Below are positions 34,256 through 41,532 of a stretch of DNA of 41,532 nt, in pieces. Positions within the stretch are counted from its first letter, which is position 1. The number at the start of each line of letters is the position of its first letter. The notes under the pieces are model-generated. The model ran no database searches. It was not told where the DNA came from and saw only the letters and a list, made by a program, of their open reading frames with translations. The position numbers and the translations under genes are program-made. Source of the DNA: Wenzhouxiangellaceae bacterium (lineage in GTDB: Bacteria; Pseudomonadota; Gammaproteobacteria; Xanthomonadales; Wenzhouxiangellaceae); NCBI GenBank assembly GCA_018334995.1, contig JAGXKW010000022.1, positions 1 to 41,532 of the forward strand, given 5' to 3'.

Positions 34256-34900
34256 ATGCGCGCAATTCTTCTTGCGTCGTTACTGCTGCTGCCGACGCTT
34301 ACGGTTGCTGAAATCTTCGCTGCGCCGGAACAGGTCCGGCCCGTGCTCCCGGGGATGCAGGCACCGGAATTTCGCGTGCTGAATGTCGACGGCAACGAAA
34401 TCACGGTGGACCCGGCCGATCTGGAACGGCCCGTCGTAGTGACGTTCTACCGCGGCGGCTGGTGCCCGTACTGCAACATGCACCTGGCCGAATTGCGCAC
34501 CACCGAGGCCGAGCTGACCGGGATGGGCTTCGATGTCTGGTTCATCAGTCCGGACAAGCCGGAATTGCTGGCCGAGGGCGACGATTCCGAATTCGGCTAT
34601 CGTTTGCTTTCCGACCCTGGAATGAACGCCGCCCAGGCTTTCGGCATCGCGTTCCGTCTCGATGACGAGACCTTCGAACGCTATGTCGGCTTCGGCAACG
34701 ATCTCAACGAGCGCTCGGGCGCCGACCACCAGGCGCTACCGGCTCCGGCCACGTTCATCATCGGCAACGACGGCAAGGTCCAGTTCGGCTACGTCAACCC
34801 CGACTACAGCGTGCGGCTGGCGCCGGAAGTGCTGCTGGCCGCCGCGCGCGCCTACAGCGACGGTGCTCACAAGCGGATGCAGCGTAGCCGCGGAGAATGA
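34256..34900 (+). CDS. Secreted AhpC/TSA-family (peroxiredoxin-like) protein
   Basis: 214 residues. Signal peptide RAILLASLLLLPTLTVAE, then a thioredoxin-fold domain with PGMQAPEFRVLNVDG and the redox site YRGGWCPYC (Cys70 and Cys73). The CxxC spacing with Trp before it is thioredoxin-like, whereas the surrounding layout (PVVVTFYRGGWCPYCN, LRTTEAEL, ISPDKPE, LPAPATFIIGNDG) is that of AhpC/TSA peroxiredoxin-like proteins. Likely a periplasmic thiol peroxidase or disulfide reductase; the true electron donor is unknown. The ATG at 34256 has no clear ribosome-binding site. Converges with mdh. Confidence 0.82.
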   Translation: MRAILLASLLLLPTLTVAEIFAAPEQVRPVLPGMQAPEFRVLNVDGNEITVDPADLERPVVVTFYRGGWCPYCNMHLAELRTTEAELTGMGFDVWFISPDKPELLAEGDDSEFGYRLLSDPGMNAAQAFGIAFRLDDETFERYVGFGNDLNERSGADHQALPAPATFIIGNDGKVQFGYVNPDYSVRLAPEVLLAAARAYSDGAHKRMQRSRGE

Positions 34901-35007
34901 TCGGGAAGGAGCCATCAGCGATTGCGAAGTATGGGAGACCCCGGACGCCGCGTTTACCTGCCCCCACACATAGGCCTTTCACGCAAGCGGGGAGCGCCGG
35001 CATTCCG

Positions 35008-35982
35008 TCAGAGAAGGTCCTTGACGGCTTCGCGTTCTTCCCGCAGTTCGGCGTCGGTGGCGTCGATGCGCGCGCGGCCGAACTCGTTGATTTCGAGGTC
35101 CGGGACGATCTTCCAGCTGCCGTTGTCGCAGGTGCAGGGGAACGAGAAGATCACGCCGGGTGCGATGCCGTAGCTGCCGTCGGACGGCACCGCCATGGAG
35201 ACCCAGTCGCCGCCGGTGCCCAGCGCCCAGTCGCGGATGTGGTCGATGGCGCTGGAGGCGGCCGAGGCCGCGCTTGATGCGCCGCGCGCCTTGATGATGG
35301 CCGCGCCGCGTTGCTGGACGGTGGGAATGAACTCGTTCTCGTACCATTCCCGGTCAACCTTCGAAATCGCCGGCTCGCCCTTGACCAGCGCGTGATGGAT
35401 GTCGGGATACTGGGTCGCCGAATGGTTGCCCCAGATCACCATCCGGCGGATCAGGGTATGGTGAGATTCGGTTCTGATCGCCAGTTGCGCCAGCGCACGG
35501 TTATGGTCCAGCCGGGTCATCGCGGTGAAGTTTTCCGGCTTCAGGTCGGGCGCGTTGGCCTGTGCGATCAGACAGTTGGTGTTGGCCGGGTTGCCGACCA
35601 CCAACACCTTGACGTCGCGTGATGCGTGGTCGTTCAGCGCCTTGCCCTGGGGGCCGAATATCTTGCCGTTCTCGGCCAGCAGGTCGCTGCGTTCCATTCC
35701 CGCTCCGCGCGGCTTGGAGCCGACCAGCAGGGCGTAGTCGGCGTCCTTGAAGCCTTCCTCGATGTTGGTGGTGGTCACGACCTCTGTCAGCATCGGGAAT
35801 GCCGCGTCGTCGAGTTCCATGGCTACGCCCTTGAGCGCATCGATGGCTGGCGGGATCTCGAGGAGCTGCAGGATGACCGGCTGGTTGGGGCCCAGCATGT
35901 CGCCGGCGGCGATGCGGAAGCAGAGTTGGTAGCCGATCTGGCCGGCGGCGCCGGTGATGGCGATGCGTACGGGCTTGTTCAT
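35008..35982 (-). CDS. mdh: Malate dehydrogenase (NAD-dependent, cytosolic-type)
   Basis: 324 residues. Interconverts malate and oxaloacetate in the TCA cycle. Rossmann motif [12 protein letters not shown] at the N-terminus, [29 protein letters not shown] (substrate-binding region, quoted in two parts elsewhere), loop Arg residues in [23 protein letters not shown], catalytic RLDHNRA, and the catalytic His in [11 protein letters not shown]. The pattern is that of the eukaryote-cytosolic-like MDH group, not the E. coli mitochondrial-like type. The ATG at 35982 is preceded at 8 nt by GGAG. Confidence 0.96.
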   Translation of the reverse strand: MNKPVRIAITGAAGQIGYQLCFRIAAGDMLGPNQPVILQLLEIPPAIDALKGVAMELDDAAFPMLTEVVTTTNIEEGFKDADYALLVGSKPRGAGMERSDLLAENGKIFGPQGKALNDHASRDVKVLVVGNPANTNCLIAQANAPDLKPENFTAMTRLDHNRALAQLAIRTESHHTLIRRMVIWGNHSATQYPDIHHALVKGEPAISKVDREWYENEFIPTVQQRGAAIIKARGASSAASAASSAIDHIRDWALGTGGDWVSMAVPSDGSYGIAPGVIFSFPCTCDNGSWKIVPDLEINEFGRARIDATDAELREEREAVKDLL

Positions 35983-36019
35983 GCGGGTTCTCCGGTGCGA
36001 TGGATTTTGCAATCTCCCT

Positions 36020-36025
36020 ATTTTA
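36020..36025 (-). promoter_or_regulatory. Probable -10 of mdh
   Basis: Read on the minus strand, GGC-TAAAAT sits 37 nt before the mdh ATG. The -35 region is weak. Confidence 0.4.
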
Positions 36026-36150
36026 GCCGGGCTTGGCCCTTCGGTTTGGTAGCGCGGCGGTTCCGGCCGGTGCGCAGGCGGCCCCGATACCGCTTGCCGG
36101 CTGGTTTCCGAGTACCGACATCGATCGCGGCCTGGCATGAATGCAATCGG

Positions 36151-36156
36151 TATAAT
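36151..36156 (+). promoter_or_regulatory. Perfect TATAAT -10 for the RND efflux operon
   Basis: TATAAT at 36151-36156 implies a leader of about 84 nt before the adaptor gene. No close TTGACA match lies 15-18 bp upstream, which suggests an activator or a weak promoter. No local regulator gene (TetR, MarR) is in the window. Confidence 0.5.
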
Positions 36157-36246
36157 TTACGGTCTTGTCGACCTGTGCGGTGCTGATGTGGTTTGGCCGC
36201 GTGCCGTCATCTCGATTTCTGCTGGAAAAAAGGATTCCCCAGGCTC

Positions 36247-37359
36247 ATGAAGAAGACCAACGTCAAGCGCGTCATCCTCGTGCTCGTCGGAATGGCAGTC
36301 GTGCTAGGTGCACTGTTCGCGTGGCGTTTTGCGCAGATCCGTCAGCAAGCCGAGATGATGTCGAAGGCGCCGCCGCCGACCGAAATCGAAGTTGTCGAGG
36401 TCGCAGAGCGTCGCTGGGCGCAGTCGATCAGCGCGAACGGCAGCCTGCGTGCGGTCAATGGTGTCGAGGTGGCCAACGAGATTGCCGGAGTGGTCGAGGT
36501 GCTGGAATTCGAGTCCGGCCAGACCGTGGAAGCCGGCGACGTGCTGCTGAGGATCGAGGCCGAGACCGACGAGGCCGCGCTGGAGACGCGCGAGGCGGAA
36601 GCGCGGCTCGCGCTGCAGCAGTTCGAGCGTTTTTCAGATCTGATCAGGCAGAACGCAGTATCGCAGTCGGAATTCGACGAGGCGCGCGCCAATTACGAGG
36701 CCGCCGAGGCGCGGGTGCACGAGCAGCGTGCGCTGTTGAACAAGAAAACCATACGCGCGCCGTTTTCCGGGGTTCTGGGCCTGCGCCAGGTCGATCTTGG
36801 TGAATACATCGGGGTGGGTACGGCGATCGTCGGCATCAACATGCTCGATCCGATCCAGGTCGATTTCACGATTTCCGAGCGCGAACTGCCGCGGGTCAAG
36901 GTCGGGGACCGGGTCGAAGTGACGGTGGCCGCCTATGCCGACCAGCAGTTCAACGGCCAGGTACAGGCCATCGATTCCTCGGTGCTGCCCGAAAGCCGCA
37001 CGGTGCGCGTGCGCGCAGAACTGCCCAATCCGGATCTGCAGCTGCGCCCGGGCATGTTCGCCAATGTGCGTACTGTTCGCGACGAAATGCTTGAAGTGAC
37101 CACCGTGCCGCGCACGGCGATTTCTTACAACACCTACGGCGATTTCGTATTCAGGGTGGTCGAAGGCGACGATGGACAGGAGATCGTCGAGCGCGTCAGC
37201 GTGACCACCGGTGAAGCGCGCGACGGCGAAGTCGAGATCGTGGAAGGCATCCGCCCCGGTGATACGGTGGTCGGGGCCGGCCTGCTGCGCCTGCGCAACA
37301 ACCAGCCGGTCGAGATCGTGGAAGAAACGGCGACCGGAAAGGGACCAGGGCGGGGTTGA
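36247..37359 (+). CDS. RND efflux periplasmic adaptor (membrane fusion protein, HlyD/AcrA family)
   Basis: 370 residues. Links an RND pump to an outer-membrane channel. One N-terminal transmembrane anchor (about 8-30; no lipobox), then the lipoyl half-motifs NGSLRAVNGVEVANEIAGVV and TIRAPFSGVLGLRQVDLGEYIGVG flanking a short coiled-coil hairpin (EAEARLALQQFERFSDLIRQNAVSQSEFDEARANYEAAEARV in pieces), a beta-barrel domain, and the membrane-proximal domain with the VPRTAISYNTYGDFVF segment. The ATG at 36247 places the anchor at the start. The stop shares one base with the permease ATG. No outer-membrane factor gene follows in this window. Confidence 0.92.
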   Translation: MKKTNVKRVILVLVGMAVVLGALFAWRFAQIRQQAEMMSKAPPPTEIEVVEVAERRWAQSISANGSLRAVNGVEVANEIAGVVEVLEFESGQTVEAGDVLLRIEAETDEAALETREAEARLALQQFERFSDLIRQNAVSQSEFDEARANYEAAEARVHEQRALLNKKTIRAPFSGVLGLRQVDLGEYIGVGTAIVGINMLDPIQVDFTISERELPRVKVGDRVEVTVAAYADQQFNGQVQAIDSSVLPESRTVRVRAELPNPDLQLRPGMFANVRTVRDEMLEVTTVPRTAISYNTYGDFVFRVVEGDDGQEIVERVSVTTGEARDGEVEIVEGIRPGDTVVGAGLLRLRNNQPVEIVEETATGKGPGRG

Positions 37360-40300
37360 TGCGCTTCACCGATATTTTCGTGCGGCGTCCGGTGCTGGCC
37401 ACCGTGGTCAGTCTGCTGATCCTGCTACTGGGCGCGCGCGCGGCCATGCAGCTGGAAGTGCGCCAGTTTCCGGAACTCGAGAGCACCACCGTCACGGTGT
37501 CCACGGCTTATCCGGGCGCCGACTCCGAGCTGGTCAAGGGGTTCGTCACCACACCGCTGCAGCAGGCGATCGCCGAGGCCGAGGGCATCGATTTCCTGTC
37601 TTCGACCAGTTCGCTGGGGCAGTCGACCATCGAGGCGCGCATGGTCCTCAACTACGACGCCAACGACGCGCTTTCGGAAATCCAGTCCAAGGTCGCCAGC
37701 CAGCGCGACGTGCTGCCGGAAAACGTGCGCGATCCGGTGATCACTTCGACCACCGGCGAGAGCACGGCGCTGATGTACATCGCGTTTTTCAGCGAGTCCA
37801 TTTCGGCCCCGCGGATTACCGACTACCTGACCCGCGAGGTGCAGCCGCGCCTGCAGGCGATCGCCGGCGTCGGCAAGGCCGAGCTGCTGGGAAGAGCTTT
37901 CGCCCAGCGGATCTGGATCGACCCGATGCGCCTGGCGGCCATCGATATGACGGCCAGCGAACTGGTCGACATTCTGCTCCAGAATAATTTTCTGGCAGGC
38001 GTCGGGCGTACGCGCGACGAAATGGTACGGATCGATCTGAAGTCGACCACCGATGTCTCCAGCCCGGAAGCATTCGAGGACCTGGTGGTCAAACAGGTCG
38101 ACGGCAGCATCATTCGGCTTGGCGATATCGCCCGCTCGGAACTGGGTTCGGAAACCTACTCGCAGACCAACAATTACAAGGGCCAGCCGTCGACTTACGT
38201 GGCCATCGAACTGACGCCCGGCGCCAATCCCCTCGACGTCGCCGCCCTGGTGCGCGAGCAGCTGCCCGAAATTCGCGAGCAATTGCCTTCCGGCCTGAAC
38301 GTGGAGCTGGCCTACGACGCCTCGGAGTTCATTGAAAGCTCGATCAAGGAAGTCATCAAGACGCTGCTCGAGGCCGTCCTGATCGTGCTGGTGGTGGTGT
38401 TTCTGACCCTGGGGTCGATTCGCGCGGCGATCGTGCCGTCGGTCGCCGTGCCCCTGTCGCTGATCGGCGGCGCAATGGTCATGCTGGTGCTGGGTTTCTC
38501 GCTCAACCTGCTGACTTTACTGGCGATGGTGTTGGCGATCGGGCTGGTAGTCGACGACGCCATCATCATCGTCGAGAACGTGCACCGGCATATCGAGGAG
38601 GGCGAGTCGCGCTTCGAGGCGGCGCTTAACGGCGCGCGCGAGATGGCGACGCCGGTCATCGCCATGACCACCACGTTGATCGCGGTCTACGCGCCCATCG
38701 GCTTCATGGGCGGGCTGGTCGGCTCGCTGTTCTCGGAATTCGCGTTCACGCTGGCCGGCGCCGTGCTGATTTCCGGCGTCGTGGCGCTGACACTCTCGCC
38801 CATGCTCTCGGGTCATGTCCTCAAGCCGCATGGCAACCCGTCGCGCTTCGAGAGCATGGTCGAACGCACCTTCAATCGACTTTCGGAGCGCTACAAGTCG
38901 GCGCTGGGCTGGACCCTGAAATCGATTCCGGCGGTGGTGGTGTTCGCAGTGGTGGTGCTCGCTTCCATCGTTTTCATGCTGCAGTTGAGCCGGAACGAAC
39001 TGGCGCCGACCGAGGACCAGGGCATCCTGCTGTACCAGGGCCAGGCGCCGCAGACCGCGACGCTGGAGTACATGCAGAAATACGGCGATCAGCTGCAGAA
39101 CCGGTTCGAGCAGCTGCCTGCCTATGACGAGAGCTTCATGCTGCTGGGCTCGTTCGGGCCCAACAGCGTTTTCGGCGGCTTCAAGCTCGAGCCCTGGGAC
39201 GAGCGTGAAATCTCGCAGTTCGAGGTGCAGCCCATGCTGCAGGACGCCGTTTCCGACGTCACCGGCCTGCGCACGTCGATTTTTACCCGGCCGTCGATTC
39301 CGGGATCGGGGCAGGGGTTGCCGCTGCAGTTCGTGATCACCACGGCCCAGTCCTACGAGCAGCTCAACGAGGTGGCAGACGAGATCATCGGCCGCGCCAT
39401 GCAAAGCGGCATTTTCGGGTTTCTTCAGAAATCGATCGAGTTCGACCGACCGCTGACGCGCATCGTCATCGATCGCGAGCGGGTTGCCGACCTCGGGCTT
39501 TCCATGGCCGACGTCGGGCGCGAGATGTCGTCGCTGCTCGGCGGCGGCTTCATCAACCGCTTCAACATGCAGGGTCGTTCCTACGAGGTCATTCCCCGCG
39601 TCGAGCGTGAACTGCGCGCGACGCGCGAACAGTTGGCCGACTACTACATCCGCGCCGACAATGGCGAGCTCGTGCCGCTGGGCGGCTTGATTTCGTTCGA
39701 ACAGACCGTGGAGCCTTCCCAGCGCACCCAGCACAATCAGCTCAACTCGATGGCGCTGGAAGGCGTGATCATCGGCGGATCGTCGATGGGTGAGGCGATC
39801 GAATTCCTGGAACAGGCTGCACAAGAAACCTTCCCGCAGGGATTCAGCTTCGACTACAAGGGCGAATCCCGCCAGTTCAAGCAGCAGGGCAGCGCATTGG
39901 TCGTGACGTTCTTTCTTTCGCTGCTGGTGATTTACCTGGTGCTGGCCGCGCAGTTCGAAAGCTGGCGCGACCCGTTCATCATACTGATCTCGGTGCCGCT
40001 GTCGATTGCCGGCGCGATGTCGTTCATCATGCTGGGCGCGGCCAGCATGAACATCTATACCCAGGTCGGTCTGATCACACTGATCGGGGTGGTATCCAAG
40101 AACGGCATTCTGATCGTCGAGTTCGCCAACCAGCTCCAGATCGACAAGGAGCTGAATCGACACCAGGCCGTGATCGAGGCCGCTGCGATCCGCCTGCGAC
40201 CCATTTTCATGACCTCGGTGGCGCTGATCGTCGCCATGATTCCGCTGCTGACCGCCGGCGGCCCTGGCGCGGAAAGCCGCTTTGCCATCGGGTTGACGAT

Positions 40301-40427
40301 TGCCACCGGTCTGGGCATCGGGACGGTGCTGACGGTATTCGTGCTGCCGGCCTTCTACTGTCTGCTGGCCAGGGATCACGCTTCCGTGCGTGGGCAGCAT
40401 GGGGAGGCCGCCGCTGATCCAGCGTAA
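37359..40427 (+). CDS. RND multidrug efflux permease (HAE1/AcrB-like)
   Basis: 1022 residues, the standard size. Proton-driven inner-membrane exporter. FTDIFVRRPVLATVVS opens the first transmembrane helix; two large periplasmic loops and two groups of six helices follow. The proton-relay Asp pair is Asp399-Asp400 in GLVVDDAIIIVENVHRH, with a matching Lys region (TLIGVVSKNGILIVEFAN) in helix 10. Overall pattern resembles MexF/AcrB-type and the MdtB-like groups; the substrate cannot be inferred. Translationally coupled to the adaptor (TGATG). A short hairpin (GGTCGG 40430-40435 with CCGACC 40446-40451, then GTTGTTTT) may terminate it. Confidence 0.95.
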   Translation: MRFTDIFVRRPVLATVVSLLILLLGARAAMQLEVRQFPELESTTVTVSTAYPGADSELVKGFVTTPLQQAIAEAEGIDFLSSTSSLGQSTIEARMVLNYDANDALSEIQSKVASQRDVLPENVRDPVITSTTGESTALMYIAFFSESISAPRITDYLTREVQPRLQAIAGVGKAELLGRAFAQRIWIDPMRLAAIDMTASELVDILLQNNFLAGVGRTRDEMVRIDLKSTTDVSSPEAFEDLVVKQVDGSIIRLGDIARSELGSETYSQTNNYKGQPSTYVAIELTPGANPLDVAALVREQLPEIREQLPSGLNVELAYDASEFIESSIKEVIKTLLEAVLIVLVVVFLTLGSIRAAIVPSVAVPLSLIGGAMVMLVLGFSLNLLTLLAMVLAIGLVVDDAIIIVENVHRHIEEGESRFEAALNGAREMATPVIAMTTTLIAVYAPIGFMGGLVGSLFSEFAFTLAGAVLISGVVALTLSPMLSGHVLKPHGNPSRFESMVERTFNRLSERYKSALGWTLKSIPAVVVFAVVVLASIVFMLQLSRNELAPTEDQGILLYQGQAPQTATLEYMQKYGDQLQNRFEQLPAYDESFMLLGSFGPNSVFGGFKLEPWDEREISQFEVQPMLQDAVSDVTGLRTSIFTRPSIPGSGQGLPLQFVITTAQSYEQLNEVADEIIGRAMQSGIFGFLQKSIEFDRPLTRIVIDRERVADLGLSMADVGREMSSLLGGGFINRFNMQGRSYEVIPRVERELRATREQLADYYIRADNGELVPLGGLISFEQTVEPSQRTQHNQLNSMALEGVIIGGSSMGEAIEFLEQAAQETFPQGFSFDYKGESRQFKQQGSALVVTFFLSLLVIYLVLAAQFESWRDPFIILISVPLSIAGAMSFIMLGAASMNIYTQVGLITLIGVVSKNGILIVEFANQLQIDKELNRHQAVIEAAAIRLRPIFMTSVALIVAMIPLLTAGGPGAESRFAIGLTIATGLGIGTVLTVFVLPAFYCLLARDHASVRGQHGEAAADPA

Positions 40428-40429
40428 TT

Positions 40430-40462
40430 GGTCGGCCTTCCATCCCCGACCGGAGTTGTTTT
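40430..40462 (+). terminator. Possible terminator after the RND operon
   Basis: Six-bp stem (40430-40435 with 40446-40451), 10-nt loop, then GGAGTTGTTTT. Located just past the permease stop; it abuts the second hexamer-rich repeat. Confidence 0.35.
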
Positions 40463-40574
40463 GAATTCAAATTTCGCCCCACGTTTCAACGTCCAGCACG
40501 ATCGGTGGCTGCGACAAGCGGGCCATTCGAATCGGCGCGGCGAAATCGCCTTTGAATTCGAAGCCGAAATCGGC
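40455..40574. repeat. TTTGAA-rich palindromic repeat, copy 2
   Basis: GAATTCAAATTTCGCC (40463-40478) pairs with 40539-40559 (GGCGAAA ... TTTGAATTC) apart from a short bulge. The right arm lines up with copy 1 (7981-8014): both read GCGAAA, 2 bases, GCCTTTGAA, 3 bases, GAA, 3 bases, GAAATC. The central 60 bases differ from copy 1's tight 3-nt loop. No gene is convincing here; the frame open on the plus strand spells a short F-E-F-E peptide only because of the repeat. Confidence 0.6.
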
Positions 40575-40696
40575 AAAGGGCGAGCCGTTTGCCGCGAGGT
40601 GCATGCACGGCATCGGTGCAGGACTCGTGGCGCTTGATTCGCGCCCCTTCCGAGACCATGTATCTGGGTATTCACGCCGACAAAGGAAGCAGCGAA

Positions 40697-41386
40697 ATGA
40701 AGATCCTGATGGTATTGACCTCGCACGACAAGCTTGGCGACACCGCTGAGAAGACCGGCTTCTGGCTGGAAGAATTCGCCGCGCCGTACTATGCCTTCAT
40801 CGACGCGGGCGCGGACGTCACGCTGGCATCGCCGAAGGGCGGGCAGCCGCCGCTGGACCCGACCAGCAACCAGGAAGAGAACCATACCGCCTCCACGCGG
40901 CGTCTCCGGGACGACGAAGTCGCGCAGCGCGAGCTCGCCAGCACGCGTGAGCTTTCGGAAGTCGATCCCGACGACTTCGATGCCGTGTTCTATCCCGGTG
41001 GCCATGGTCCGCTGTGGGACCTGAGCCGCGATCCGGATTCCAGCGACCTGATCCGTACGATGCTGGAATCGGGCAAGCCCGTGGGCGCGGTCTGCCATGC
41101 GCCTGCGGCGTTGACCGAGGTCAAGGGTTCCGACGGCGGTTACATCGTGTCGGGCAAGCGCGTGACCGGCTTCACCAACTCCGAAGAACAAGCCGTAGGC
41201 CTCACCGATGTCGTCCCGTTCCTGGTCGAATCGCGGCTGACACAGCGCGGCGGCCTGTTCCGCCGCGGCGAAGACTGGGCTTCCCACGTTGAAGTCGACG
41301 GCCTGCTCGTCACCGGCCAGAACCCCGCCTCTTCGGCCCCGGCGGCCGAGGCGATGATCGAGCTGGTTGCGCGCAAGGGGGCTTGA
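40697..41386 (+). CDS. DJ-1/PfpI family protein (Hsp31-like class I glutamine amidotransferase fold)
   Basis: 229 residues. The nucleophile elbow is GAVCHAPAAL with Cys133-His134; the conserved acid lies in FWLEEFAAPYYAF (Glu25 or Glu26), and FYPGGHGPLWDL is the oxyanion-side motif. This arrangement (TGFWLEE...GGHG...CHAP) is that of the Hsp31/HchA-like branch, some of whose members convert methylglyoxal to lactate (glyoxalase III) or act as chaperones or deglycases; which activity applies is not known. AGGAAG precedes the ATG at 40697 at a good distance. Single gene; the final 146 bases of the window show nothing further. Confidence 0.88.
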   Translation: MKILMVLTSHDKLGDTAEKTGFWLEEFAAPYYAFIDAGADVTLASPKGGQPPLDPTSNQEENHTASTRRLRDDEVAQRELASTRELSEVDPDDFDAVFYPGGHGPLWDLSRDPDSSDLIRTMLESGKPVGAVCHAPAALTEVKGSDGGYIVSGKRVTGFTNSEEQAVGLTDVVPFLVESRLTQRGGLFRRGEDWASHVEVDGLLVTGQNPASSAPAAEAMIELVARKGA

Positions 41387-41532
41387 AAAAGCTCGCCGTC
41401 GCGGATGTAACCGTAGCCTTCGGCTCTTGATCCAAATACCGTTCAGAGGTTCCCGAAGCCGATCTACGCAGCTGCGGCAATGATTGTACAGACGGCCGCC
41501 TGTTCTTCCCCAAGGGTTGAGCGGTCGGTCAA

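Noticed and set aside
36139..36246. Possible regulator-binding operator ahead of the RND operon
   Set aside because: Only a -10 hexamer is clear. I see no convincing palindrome of operator size, and no regulator gene adjoins it.
40428..40637. Plus-strand open frame with GEIAFEFEAEIG
   Set aside because: Same cause as at 7.9 kb: the shared repeat. It has no ribosome-binding site and ends before the DJ-1 gene.
41310..41513. 67-codon minus-strand frame at the right edge
   Set aside because: Overlaps the end of the DJ-1 gene in antisense and has no ribosome-binding site or recognisable features.

Overview
This is a GC-rich (mid-60s % by eye, not counted) chromosomal window from a gammaproteobacterium. 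Gene content and order point to the Xanthomonadales/Lysobacterales or a Wenzhouxiangella-like lineage: purM-purN and hda neighbours as in Pseudomonas/Xanthomonas, a dcw cell-wall/division cluster with no murD between mraY and ftsW, a dciA (DUF721) gene between lpxC and secA, a class II DAHP synthase and a eukaryote-cytosolic-type malate dehydrogenase. The assignment is inference; no search was possible. Almost everything is chromosomal housekeeping. I see no prophage, transposase, integrase, CRISPR array, tRNA or rRNA.

Layout. (1) 1-3083, minus strand: a purine operon purM-purN, then a DUF3108 periplasmic protein and an M48 metalloprotease lipoprotein that runs off the left edge. (2) 3260-5565, plus strand: a DUF2066 protein, a CDP-alcohol phosphatidyltransferase and hda, ending at a stem-loop shared with a convergent, unrecognised 567-residue lipoprotein (5620-7323, minus). 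(3) 7458-7807: RNase P RNA (rnpB), followed by about 430 bases without a protein gene that hold hairpins and the mraZ promoter/operator. (4) 8237-23349, plus: the dcw cluster mraZ-rsmH-ftsL-ftsI-murE-murF-mraY-ftsW-murG-murC-ddl-ftsQ-ftsA-ftsZ, then lpxC (to 24463). The first thirteen genes form an unbroken chain of overlaps. (5) dciA (minus), then secA, yajC, secD and secF (plus), which supply the Sec translocon's motor and auxiliary subunits. A 181-bp imperfect palindrome separates secD from secF. (6) 31437-33964: a small periplasmic protein, dsbB, and class II DAHP synthase. (7) A repeat-rich gap, a secreted peroxiredoxin-like protein, mdh (minus), and an RND efflux pair (adaptor plus permease) divergent from mdh. 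(8) A second copy of a hexamer-rich palindromic repeat, then a DJ-1/PfpI family protein.

How the genes work together: regions 3-5 couple peptidoglycan precursor synthesis (MurE, MurF, MraY, MurG, MurC, Ddl), septal synthesis (FtsW, FtsI), the divisome (FtsL, FtsQ, FtsA, FtsZ), lipid A commitment (LpxC), replication-helicase loading (DciA) and membrane/periplasmic protein export (SecA, YajC, SecD, SecF). MraZ probably autoregulates the cluster through four GTGG(G/A/C) boxes 10 bp apart that overlap its promoter.

The less ordinary signals are mostly non-coding or architectural: the secD-secF palindrome, two copies of a TTTGAA-rich repeat family, a stem-loop before ftsZ, a repeated charged N-terminal extension on PurM, the 83-nt purN/DUF3108 overlap, and the missing murD. 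I did not find a convincing undescribed defence or metabolic system.
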